Of a DNA stretch of 37,992 bases, positions 24,920 to 31,333 are shown in pieces. The first letter of the stretch is position 1, and the number at the start of each line of letters is the position of its first letter. The position numbers and the translations under genes were made by a program. Source of the stretch: Deltaproteobacteria bacterium. GTDB lineage: Bacteria; Desulfobacterota; Desulfomonilia; UBA1062. The notes under the pieces are model-generated. The model made no database searches. It saw nothing but the letters and a program-made list of their open reading frames with translations, and was not told the origin of the DNA. The stretch covers positions 1 to 37,992 of the forward strand of contig JAKPDW010000085.1 in the NCBI GenBank assembly GCA_029552245.1, given 5' to 3'.

Positions 24920-25281
24920 ACCTTTCAACCCGCTCGGCGTGTCCTGCCCGACGATCGTCCCCAAGATCCCCGGTACCGCCCGCGGCACGGGCAGGTTCGG
25001 GGCCAGGCTCCGTGTGCCCCCCGACGATCGTTGCCCGAGAACGGGCCCGCACGACGGTGACCAGCTCGACCTGGATCGGCTCCTCGATCCCTCTTCGACC
25101 GGCATGAAGCCTCCTATCCCTTCCGGGCAGCCCTCATGCGTACCGAAGAGCGAGCAATACCGGCCTTCAACCTCGCCCCTTCGCATCGCGCTCTCGAGAC
25201 CGAAGCCGGACCGAGAGATCTCGTGGCTTTCCATGCACACGCACAAGGGCTATGATACAGGGAAACACCGGGAGGTGCGGT
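24920..25281. other. Spacer with paired ACGATCGT palindromic repeats
   Basis: About 360 bases before the TRL-like lipoprotein. CCGACGATCGT occurs at about 24948-24958 and again at 25021-25031; each holds the palindrome ACGATCGT. A promoter candidate lies at 25228-25256. No gene is visible. Confidence 0.45.
25228..25256 (+). promoter_or_regulatory. Promoter candidate for the TRL-like lipoprotein
   Basis: TTTCCA (25228-25233) and TATGAT (25251-25256) are 17 bases apart, with four and five of six consensus matches. The start codon is 26 bases after the -10. Confidence 0.5.
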
Positions 25282-25593
25282 ATGAGAAAACGGGCTCTCA
25301 TCCTCATGCTGGCCGCATCCGTGTGCCTGACGGCCACAGGTTGCGCCATCCTGTACAACGATTTCAGGACACCCCTTCCCTCCCTCAACGTGCAGCCGGG
25401 GACGGAGGCCAGGATCCACGTGGGCTCGTCTTCCTGCACGTCCTACGTGTGGATGGTCACGGTGGGGGACTGCAGCGTGGAAGCGGCGATGAAGAACGGG
25501 AACATCTCCAAGATCCACCACGTGGACGCCGACATTAAGAGCTACTTCCTCGGCATCTACACGAAGTTCACCACCGTGGTCTACGGGGAGTGA
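25282..25593 (+). CDS. TRL-like family lipoprotein
   Basis: This 103-residue lipoprotein starts MRKRALILMLAASVCLTATG, with the lipidated cysteine in the ATGC box near residue 21. The mature part, with GSSSCTSYVWMVTVGDCSVEAAMKNGNISKIHHVD and a C-terminal YTKFTTVVYGE, matches the TRL-like family. That family was first noted near tRNA loci and its function is unknown. The two cysteines of SSSC and GDC could form a disulfide. GGGAGG lies six bases before the ATG. The gene is monocistronic, with its own promoter and a convergent neighbour. Confidence 0.85.
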   Translation: MRKRALILMLAASVCLTATGCAILYNDFRTPLPSLNVQPGTEARIHVGSSSCTSYVWMVTVGDCSVEAAMKNGNISKIHHVDADIKSYFLGIYTKFTTVVYGE

Positions 25594-25804
25594 GGGGGAG
25601 TCTTCCCGGGGGCGCATGCCCGCCGGCAGGCCCTCGGTGACCGTCGAACCCGGCCGACCGGCATGCACGGGCGCCGGGATCGGGGGACCGCACACGGCCC
25701 CCTGCCTCGGCGCCTGGGCATGGATCGCGAGGCTTGCCGGCACTCGTGGCTGGGTCAAGCAACGGAGGCGGCGTGGCCGGGGCCCCAGAGAAGCCGCACC
25801 CTCG

Positions 25805-25821
25805 CGCCCCGGCATGGGGCG
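25805..25821. terminator. Short GC hairpin between convergent genes
   Basis: CGCCCC (25805-25810) and GGGGCG (25816-25821) pair perfectly around five bases. It lies just past the phosphofructokinase stop codon on the minus strand. On the plus strand it is followed by TCTTA. It is a weak candidate for a transcript end. Confidence 0.3.
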
Positions 25822-25833
25822 TCTTAGCGTGAG

Positions 25834-26931
25834 CTACAGGATGGTGCGCTTGCCGTTGTAGCGCTCCACGTCGTAGTACTTGTCCACGTCGACGAGCCTG
25901 AGGCGGTCTATGACCTCCTTCATGGGCACCGTGGTGATCTCGCCGTGGAGGAAGCTCACCATCCTGCCGAAGTCCTCGTTCACGATCATGTCGACAGCGG
26001 CGATCCCGAACCAGCGTGCCATGAGCCTGTCCCTCGCCGAAGGCGAACCGCCCCTCTGCAGGTGGCTCAGGTTCACGTACCTAGACTCGAGACCGGTCCT
26101 CTTCTGGATCTCGTCGGAGATGTAGGCCGCGATCCCCCCCAAGGAGCGGTGGCCGAACTCGTCCACCCTGTCGTCCTTGTAGAACTCCTGGGTTCCACCC
26201 ACCTTGGCCCCCTCCGAGACCACGATGATGCTGTACTGGACCTCCCTGCCCCTCCGTTCCTGCAGGAGCTCGCATATGCGTTCCATGGTGAAGGGCACCT
26301 CAGGGATGAGGATGATGTATGCGCCGCTGCACTCCCCGCCGTGAAGCGCGAGCCACCCCGCATGCCTGCCCATGGTCTCCACCACGAAGATCCTGTTGTG
26401 GGAGCCGGCCGTTGTCCTGAGCCTGTCTATCTCCTCCATGATCACGTTCACCGCCGAGTCGAACCCGAGGGAGTACTCGGTCCCCACGAGGTCGCCGTCG
26501 ATGGTCTTGGGTATACCGACCGTCCTGACGCCGCGGCGGTGGAGCTTGTAGGCCACGCCGAGGGTGTCCTCGCCACCGATGGCGACGATCACGTCTATGC
26601 CGAGCTTCCTGATGTTCTCGATGACCTGGTCCGAGCGGTCCTTCTGGGGGTTGAACGGGTTGGTCCTCGACGTGCCCAGGTTGGTGCCGCCGTAACGGTC
26701 CCAGGTGCGGACGACCTCCTCGTCGAGGTGCATGGTGTGCCTGGCAACGCTCTCCGGGTCGTCGGGGTCTACGTACACGAGACCCTTCCACCCTTCCCTG
26801 ATGCCCACCACCTCGCACTTGAACCCCCTCTTCTTCTCGAGCACAGGGTCAAGCGCGGTCTTCGTCACCCACTTGATCGCCCCGTTCAGCCCGGGGCAGT
26901 CTCCGCCTCCCGTCAAAACCGCTATCCTCAT
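25834..26931 (-). CDS. 6-phosphofructokinase, pyrophosphate-dependent type by key residues
   Basis: This 365-residue enzyme phosphorylates fructose 6-phosphate at carbon 1. The N-terminal LTGGGDCPGLN is the family nucleotide/phosphate motif. The residues that set the phosphoryl donor are Asp122 (GGEDT) and Lys142 (IPKTIDGDL). These correspond to E. coli Gly104 and Gly124, with the same 20-residue spacing. Aspartate plus lysine is the pattern of PPi-dependent enzymes, which are reversible and spare ATP. GGEDTLGVA also matches the actinobacterial PPi-type clade. TIDGD replaces the usual TIDND. The start at 26931 follows GGAGGG by nine bases. It shares a divergent control region with the deacetylase-fold gene. 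Confidence 0.9.
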   Translation of the reverse strand: MRIAVLTGGGDCPGLNGAIKWVTKTALDPVLEKKRGFKCEVVGIREGWKGLVYVDPDDPESVARHTMHLDEEVVRTWDRYGGTNLGTSRTNPFNPQKDRSDQVIENIRKLGIDVIVAIGGEDTLGVAYKLHRRGVRTVGIPKTIDGDLVGTEYSLGFDSAVNVIMEEIDRLRTTAGSHNRIFVVETMGRHAGWLALHGGECSGAYIILIPEVPFTMERICELLQERRGREVQYSIIVVSEGAKVGGTQEFYKDDRVDEFGHRSLGGIAAYISDEIQKRTGLESRYVNLSHLQRGGSPSARDRLMARWFGIAAVDMIVNEDFGRMVSFLHGEITTVPMKEVIDRLRLVDVDKYYDVERYNGKRTIL

Positions 26932-26974
26932 GGTAAGGTTCCCTCCGATCGGAGTGATGTGTCGGCATCCAGGC

Positions 26975-27003
26975 TTCACAGCCTCCCGTGCGACCATTAT
27001 AAT
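26975..27003 (+). promoter_or_regulatory. Strong promoter for the deacetylase-fold gene, sharing a symmetric -10
   Basis: TTCACA (26975-26980) and TATAAT (26998-27003) are 17 bases apart: five and six of six consensus matches. This is among the best promoters in the window. The -10 lies inside the palindrome ATTATAAT (26996-27003), which serves as -10 on both strands. Confidence 0.65.
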
Positions 27004-27023
27004 CTCACTGAACATCTCGGCAA
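26996..27023 (-). promoter_or_regulatory. Divergent promoter for phosphofructokinase
   Basis: On the minus strand, TTGCCG (27023-27018) and TATAAT (27001-26996) are 16 bases apart. The -10 overlaps the plus-strand -10 in the palindrome ATTATAAT. The start codon of the phosphofructokinase gene is about 65 bases downstream. Confidence 0.5.
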
Positions 27024-27105
27024 GTCGCTTGTGGAAATTGAGCGCCGGGCGCGGGCGGTCCAGGTCTGGACGACATCAGCCCGCGCACAGGGACGGGGGG
27101 ATCTC

Positions 27106-27861
27106 ATGAAGGTGGTGTTCCACGAGGATTTCTACCGGCACTACACATCCGACCCTGCGGCCGAGCCGGGGAGGCTCGAGGCGGTGATGGAGGCGATCGC
27201 CGGCAGGGTCGAGCTCATCGAACCGGAGCCTGCGGCCCTGGAAGACATCCAGGCCGTCCACACCGAGGCCCACATCCAGCACATCAAGCGCATAGGGCTC
27301 CACGAGATCGCCTCGCTGGCGGCAGGGGGTGCGATCAAGGCCGCGGTCACGGGCATGGAGGAACCCTGCTTCGCCCTCATCCGTCCGCCCGGCCACCATG
27401 CATCGGCGAACACGGCGTGGGGGTTCTGCTTCTACAACAACATGGCTGTGGCCATCGAGCGCCTCAGGCGCGAGGGGAAGATAGAACGGGCGCACATCCT
27501 CGACTTCGACCTCCACTTCGGGGACGGCACGGTGAACATCCTGGGCAGGAAGGGCTACGTGACCATCCACAACCCCGAATCCCACGAGAGGGCGTCCTAT
27601 CTCAAGGAAGTGGAGGAGCGCCTTGCAGTCGCCGAGGCCGACGTGTTCGCCGTCTCCGCGGGCTTCGACAACCACGAGCAGGACTGGGGGGGCCTCCTCG
27701 CCACGGACGACTACCGGGTGATGGGCGCCATGGTGAGGGAGGCGGCGCTCAAGAGGGGCGCCGGGCTCTTCGCCATCCTGGAAGGAGGCTACAACCACCG
27801 GGTGCTCGGCTCGAACGTGCTCGCGCTCATCGAGGGCATGGAGCTCGGGGGACAGGGCTGA
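27106..27861 (+). CDS. Histone-deacetylase-fold family protein (small form)
   Basis: This 251-residue member of the arginase/deacetylase-fold family is predicted to remove acetyl groups from small amines or proteins using zinc. Visible are the RPPGHHAS histidine pair (His97-His98), zinc ligands Asp135 and His137 in DFDLHFGDGT, the third ligand Asp188 in SAGFDNHEQD, and catalytic Tyr229 in LEGGYN. The second histidine of the usual DVHHGNGT is Phe here. At 251 residues it is shorter than typical bacterial deacetylases (300-370) and has a compact N-terminus. The start follows GACGGGGGG. It is divergent from phosphofructokinase, so the two may be co-regulated. Confidence 0.88.
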   Translation: MKVVFHEDFYRHYTSDPAAEPGRLEAVMEAIAGRVELIEPEPAALEDIQAVHTEAHIQHIKRIGLHEIASLAAGGAIKAAVTGMEEPCFALIRPPGHHASANTAWGFCFYNNMAVAIERLRREGKIERAHILDFDLHFGDGTVNILGRKGYVTIHNPESHERASYLKEVEERLAVAEADVFAVSAGFDNHEQDWGGLLATDDYRVMGAMVREAALKRGAGLFAILEGGYNHRVLGSNVLALIEGMELGGQG

Positions 27862-28308
27862 CGCAGGGTTCGAGCACGCAGCGACGGCCAAGGGCGCCTG
27901 GATCCGTGCGAGCCGGCCCCGCGTCCCGTCCCCGAGAGGGCTCGGGCCTCGCGGAACGCCCGGGGTTGGATGCGGTGCAGGAGATCCAGGCCTTCTCGGG
28001 CGGTGGGGCGCGCCGTTGTCGGCCGGCAGCCTCGACAGGCCGCCCACGCACCGGCCCTCCACGGCGATCCAGGCTCTCGAGCGTGCCGTTGCATCGAGGG
28101 CGCCGGCCGTGCACTTCGTGTTTGCATTCGGGCGAGTCCTGCCCCATAACTACTCTCACCGGTACGACCGGGCTCAAGAAGAGCCCGCTAAAGGCATATC
28201 AGCCGGAGGGGCCGACACGTCGTACCGGGGGTACGGGCGGGGACGAGAAGAAAGCCGGGCGGCCCATACGCCCGACGAAATCCATGGTGTTGTAAGGGGA
28301 GGAGTTCC
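27862..28308. other. Spacer with promoter and hairpin-rich leader before nnr
   Basis: About 450 bases without a gene. The promoter candidate at 28122-28150 would start RNA near 28157. The roughly 150-base leader then contains three hairpins: 28169-28187, 28221-28235 and about 28257-28277. The first half of the spacer shows nothing recognisable. Confidence 0.45.
28122..28150 (+). promoter_or_regulatory. Promoter candidate for nnr
   Basis: TTGCAT (28122-28127) and CATAAC (28145-28150) are 17 bases apart, with three and four of six matches. It lies in an AT-rich patch and implies a long structured leader. Confidence 0.4.
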
Positions 28309-29871
28309 ATGAAGGTGAGCACCGTCGCCGAGATGAGGGCCATGGACAGGCAGGCGCAGGAACGCTACGGCATACCGGAGACGATCCTCATGGAGAACGC
28401 CGGGAGCGCGTCCTTCGAGGCCATGAGAAGAGCATACGGCGTTCGGGGGAAGAACGTGCTGGTGGTGGCCGGGCCCGGCAACAACGGAGGGGACGGCTTC
28501 GTCGTCGCGCGGAGGGTCGTCTCGGCGGGCGGAGAGGCCCGCGTGCTGGTCGTGGGCGACCCCCAGAGGTACCAGGGCTCGGCCAAACTCAACCTCGACA
28601 TACTCAGAAAGACCGGCGTCGCCGTGTCCGTGTGCGGCAGCGCGGCAACCGTGCTCGAGGAAGCGGGGGCCTGCGGCGTTATCGTGGATGCCCTGTTCGG
28701 GACGGGGCTGGCGAGGCCCGTGGAGGGTCTCCACCGGGAGGTGATCGATGCGGTGAACGAGTGCGGGAAACCGGTGGTGAGCCTGGACATCCCCTCGGGT
28801 ATCAACGGCGACACGGGCCAGGTCATGGGAAGGGCCGTCAGGGCATCCATCACCGTGACCTTCGGCCTGCCCAAGCCAGGCAACCTCCTCATGCCGGGCG
28901 CGGCATGGTGCGGGCGCCTGGTCGTCTCCCACATATCCTTTCCGCCGGAACTCTACGACGACCCGAGGATCCCCATTTCCATAAACGAGCCGTTGCTGCC
29001 GCCCGTTCGCGACCCCGACGGGCACAAGGGCGACTTCGGCGAGGCGCTCTTCATCGCCGGCGCCAAGGGGTACTACGGTGCGCCGTGCTTCGCCGCGCTG
29101 TCTTTCATGAAGGCAGGGGGCGGCTACGCAAGGCTCGCCGCACCCTCGTCCGTGATCCCCTTCATCGCGACCGTCTCGCCCGAGATCGTGTTCCACCCCA
29201 TGGCCGAGACCGACTCCTCGAGCATCTCGGCAAGGAACAAGACGAGGCTGCTGGAGCTGGCCGAGCGGGCCGACTTCGTGGTCATGGGCCCCGGCGTATC
29301 CCTCGACGAGGAGACCGCCTCGCTCGTGAGAGAGCTGGCGGGCCGCATGAGGAAGCCCCTCCTGATAGACGGGGACGGCATCACCGCCGTGTGCGGCGAC
29401 ACCAGTTGCATCTCGGGCCGCACCTCGCCGACCGTCATCACCCCTCACCTCGGCGAGATGTCGAGGCTCACCGGGAAGCCGGTGGAACAGATAGAGAGGG
29501 ACAGGATTGCGGCTCTCAGAGAGGCTGCGGGGTCCCTGAAGGCCACGATCGTGCTCAAGGGCGCCCACAGTCTCATCGGGCACCCGGACGGTCGGGTCGT
29601 GGTCAACCTGAGCGGCAACCCGGGCATGGCGACGGCGGGCAGCGGGGACGTCCTCACCGGGACGATCGCGGCCATGTTCGGGCTCGGGCTTCTCTTCGAC
29701 GACGCGGTTCACGCAGGGGTCTTCCTCCACGGCGCAGCCGGGGACCTCGCCGCATCGTCCAAGGGGCAGGACGGGATCACCGCGAGGGACATCATGGAGG
29801 CGCTGCCCGAGGCCGTGAGACTTCACCGGGGAGGCGACCTGGCGAGCCGCTACCTGCCCGAGGTCATCTGA
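28309..29871 (+). CDS. nnr: Bifunctional NAD(P)H-hydrate repair enzyme (epimerase plus dehydratase)
   Basis: This 520-residue fusion repairs hydrated NADH and NADPH. The N-terminal epimerase domain (about 1-210, NnrE/YjeF-N) shows MDRQAQERYGIPETILMENAG, GPGNNGGDGFVVAR and DIPSGINGDTG. The C-terminal dehydratase domain (about 225-515, NnrD, ribokinase-like fold) shows GHKGDFGEALFIAGAKGYYGA, a VTPHLGEMSRLTG-like segment (VITPHLGEMSRLTG), and NPGMATAGSGDVLTG with the catalytic aspartate. Length and order match the E. coli protein. GGGGAGGAG lies six bases before the ATG. It has no close partner gene. Confidence 0.95.
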   Translation: MKVSTVAEMRAMDRQAQERYGIPETILMENAGSASFEAMRRAYGVRGKNVLVVAGPGNNGGDGFVVARRVVSAGGEARVLVVGDPQRYQGSAKLNLDILRKTGVAVSVCGSAATVLEEAGACGVIVDALFGTGLARPVEGLHREVIDAVNECGKPVVSLDIPSGINGDTGQVMGRAVRASITVTFGLPKPGNLLMPGAAWCGRLVVSHISFPPELYDDPRIPISINEPLLPPVRDPDGHKGDFGEALFIAGAKGYYGAPCFAALSFMKAGGGYARLAAPSSVIPFIATVSPEIVFHPMAETDSSSISARNKTRLLELAERADFVVMGPGVSLDEETASLVRELAGRMRKPLLIDGDGITAVCGDTSCISGRTSPTVITPHLGEMSRLTGKPVEQIERDRIAALREAAGSLKATIVLKGAHSLIGHPDGRVVVNLSGNPGMATAGSGDVLTGTIAAMFGLGLLFDDAVHAGVFLHGAAGDLAASSKGQDGITARDIMEALPEAVRLHRGGDLASRYLPEVI

Positions 29872-30185
29872 GCGGCCGGCGGGGCGCTGCTTCCGCCGGG
29901 CGTAACCCCTCAGCGCAGATCGAGGACTTCTGAACCGGGGCCCGCCTCGACGAGGCATGCCGTGTCCCTTCGGCAAAGGGGCCCATCCCGGCCCGCACCC
30001 CCTGTGGGATGAACGGGCGAGGAGCGCTCGCCCAAGGCCGCGGCGGAGACCTTCACGGCCGGTGCACGAGGTCGTCCCCGGCTCCTCGTGTGCACGACGG
30101 ACGAACGGTCAACATGGACTGAACGGGGCGTCTCAGACCACCGGCGGGAAGTCGCGCCGCCCTTTTCGGCCAGGGGTGTTAAGTA

Positions 30186-30213
30186 TTCCCACGGTCATGC
30201 CGATAGGTATATC
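30186..30213 (+). promoter_or_regulatory. Promoter candidate for a putative small RNA
   Basis: TTCCCA (30186-30191) and TATATC (30208-30213) are 16 bases apart, each with four of six matches. RNA would start near 30220, directly before two hairpins. Confidence 0.35.
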
Positions 30214-30219
30214 AGCCAG

Positions 30220-30275
30220 ACAGAGTCAACACTCTCTTCGTAACCGCCAGGCGACGACAGCTTGGCTTTTTTTTT
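30220..30275 (+). ncRNA. Candidate small RNA of about 55 bases
   Basis: The predicted transcript begins with the perfect hairpin AGAGT, CAAC, ACTCT (30222-30235). After a ten-base linker it ends in the intrinsic terminator at 30246-30275. There is no coding frame of note. It stands alone, 350 bases after nnr and almost 500 bases before the next gene, so the terminator is not explained by a neighbouring gene. No homology to a known RNA was recognised. Confidence 0.35.
30246..30275 (+). terminator. Rho-independent terminator
   Basis: GCCAGGC (30246-30252) pairs with GCTTGGC (30260-30266), seven pairs with one G-U, around a seven-base loop. It is followed at once by nine T (30267-30275). This is the only textbook intrinsic terminator in the window. 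Confidence 0.75.
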
Positions 30276-30764
30276 ACCGAGACACAGGCGTTGTCCCGTT
30301 CAAGAACGAGCGCACCCTGACCTTTACGGATGGCCGCGGCAAGGCCGGGTTTCAACCACCGTGGGCGAGAGAACCCCTGTGACGCGCGGCAGAGACGCAC
30401 ACCTCGAGGGAGGGGCCTCCCCCTCGGGTCACCCCGGAGGCATGGAATTGCCGTTTCTGTGACCGGGCACATCCCCGAGGGAGGGCTCAGCCCGGCTGCG
30501 GCCCACGAGGAATGCCGTGTTTACGCCCATGACCGGCCGCCTTTTCAGGCTGGGGATGCCGCCACCTTCCCGGAAGGGAAGACACCTCGCGCACCCTTGC
30601 TGCCGCACCGGTTTCTCTGTACGGAGAGACCCCTGCCTTGCAGCAGCCGGTGTCCCTGGCCAAAAAGTGTTGCACTGGAGATACGTGATGTATTAATAGG
30701 GTTTCCAGATGGAAATGAGCCCTGCAGCGAGTGCAGAGTGGTTTTTCTTCGAGGGGGTTGAGGC

Positions 30765-30989
30765 TTGAAGGGCACACCGAGCCCAGGCCTGCATCGGGGC
30801 CTCCTCTCTCGAGGCCTCCTGTCGAGTTCCTTGCTGATGCTCGCCTTCGTCCTGGTACCCGGTTCGGCGCTCTTCGTCGCGTACGTGAGGGCTCATGAGG
30901 CAGGGATCAAGAGACCCGTCACGGTAGGGATCGCCGCCGCGGCCTTGATTCTGGCATTCCTGTTCTTTTCCCTGGGTCTTGTGTACTGA
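30765..30989 (+). CDS. Small two-helix membrane protein of unknown function
   Basis: This is a 74-residue protein with two predicted membrane helices, SSLLMLAFVLVPGSALFVAYV (cut by one residue class at its ends) and VTVGIAAAALILAFLFFSLGL. They are joined by the short charged loop RAHEAGIKRP. I do not recognise the family. The start is TTG at 30765, with GAGGGGG seven bases upstream and an AT-rich possible promoter about 70 bases before. The alternative ATG near residue 25 would cut the first helix. The clear helix-loop-helix pattern and ribosome site argue that it is real, despite the rare start codon. It stands 345 bases before the Liv operon and may be independent of it. Confidence 0.55.
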   Translation: MKGTPSPGLHRGLLSRGLLSSSLLMLAFVLVPGSALFVAYVRAHEAGIKRPVTVGIAAAALILAFLFFSLGLVY

Positions 30990-31333
30990 GGAGCGAGTGT
31001 GGACGTCCCGGTCTCTCTTCCCCGCGTGCATGCCATCCCTGATCCCTTGGCGTGTTCGTGCGCACCTAAAGCCGGCCCCCCTGGTTCACTTGACAGGGCT
31101 CCGGCAGGGATTATTATGAAAAGCGTGGAGATCACAGGCGGCGTGAACGACATCAATGAAAGGTACCCCATCCTCGGAGAGACGCCTTGCCCACCCGGCA
31201 CGACCGCTGCCGCCGTAGAGCGGCGATGCCGGACTCGATGCGCAACGAAGTAGGATCGTGAACGAAGGGAGCCCGCTGTCCGGCCGGAACCGGCCTGACC
31301 GGGCGGCCCCGAGCCGTGCAAGAGGGTGATGCC
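30990..31333. other. Spacer carrying the Liv operon promoter and leader
   Basis: About 345 bases. A near-consensus promoter at 31090-31117 would give a leader of about 210 bases. The leader includes a GCCGC/GCGGC hairpin near 31210 and the perfect palindrome GGCCGG, AA, CCGGCC at 31282-31295, which ends about 38 bases before livM. A short frame beginning at 31116 overlaps the -10 and is unlikely to be translated from this promoter. Confidence 0.5.
31090..31117 (+). promoter_or_regulatory. Strong promoter of the Liv/acyl-CoA synthetase operon
   Basis: A perfect TTGACA (31090-31095) is followed after 16 bases by TATTAT (31112-31117), five of six matches. It is the strongest plus-strand promoter upstream of livM and the only good one before 37992. 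Confidence 0.6.

Larger units (their letters stand above)
29872..30764. other. Nearly 900-bp spacer with a possible small RNA and a promoter region
   Basis: No protein-coding gene is convincing here. The spacer holds a GGGCGAG/CTCGCCC hairpin (30015-30033) and a bulged GTGCAC-GAGG hairpin (30062-30095). A promoter plus terminator pair enclosing about 60 bases lies at 30186-30275. An AT-rich patch near 30690-30700 (TGTATTAAT) could be an extended -10 for the next small gene. The stretch 30276-30680 shows nothing recognisable. Confidence 0.45.

Noticed and set aside
27862-28308. A known riboswitch class before nnr
   Set aside because: I could not match the conserved cores of cyclic di-GMP, fluoride, TPP or cobalamin riboswitches; only generic hairpins are visible.
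31116-31253. Short frame MKSVEITGG in the Liv leader as a regulatory leader peptide
   Set aside because: Its ATG overlaps the -10 hexamer, so it would lie upstream of the transcript start. It also lacks a run of Leu, Ile or Val codons.
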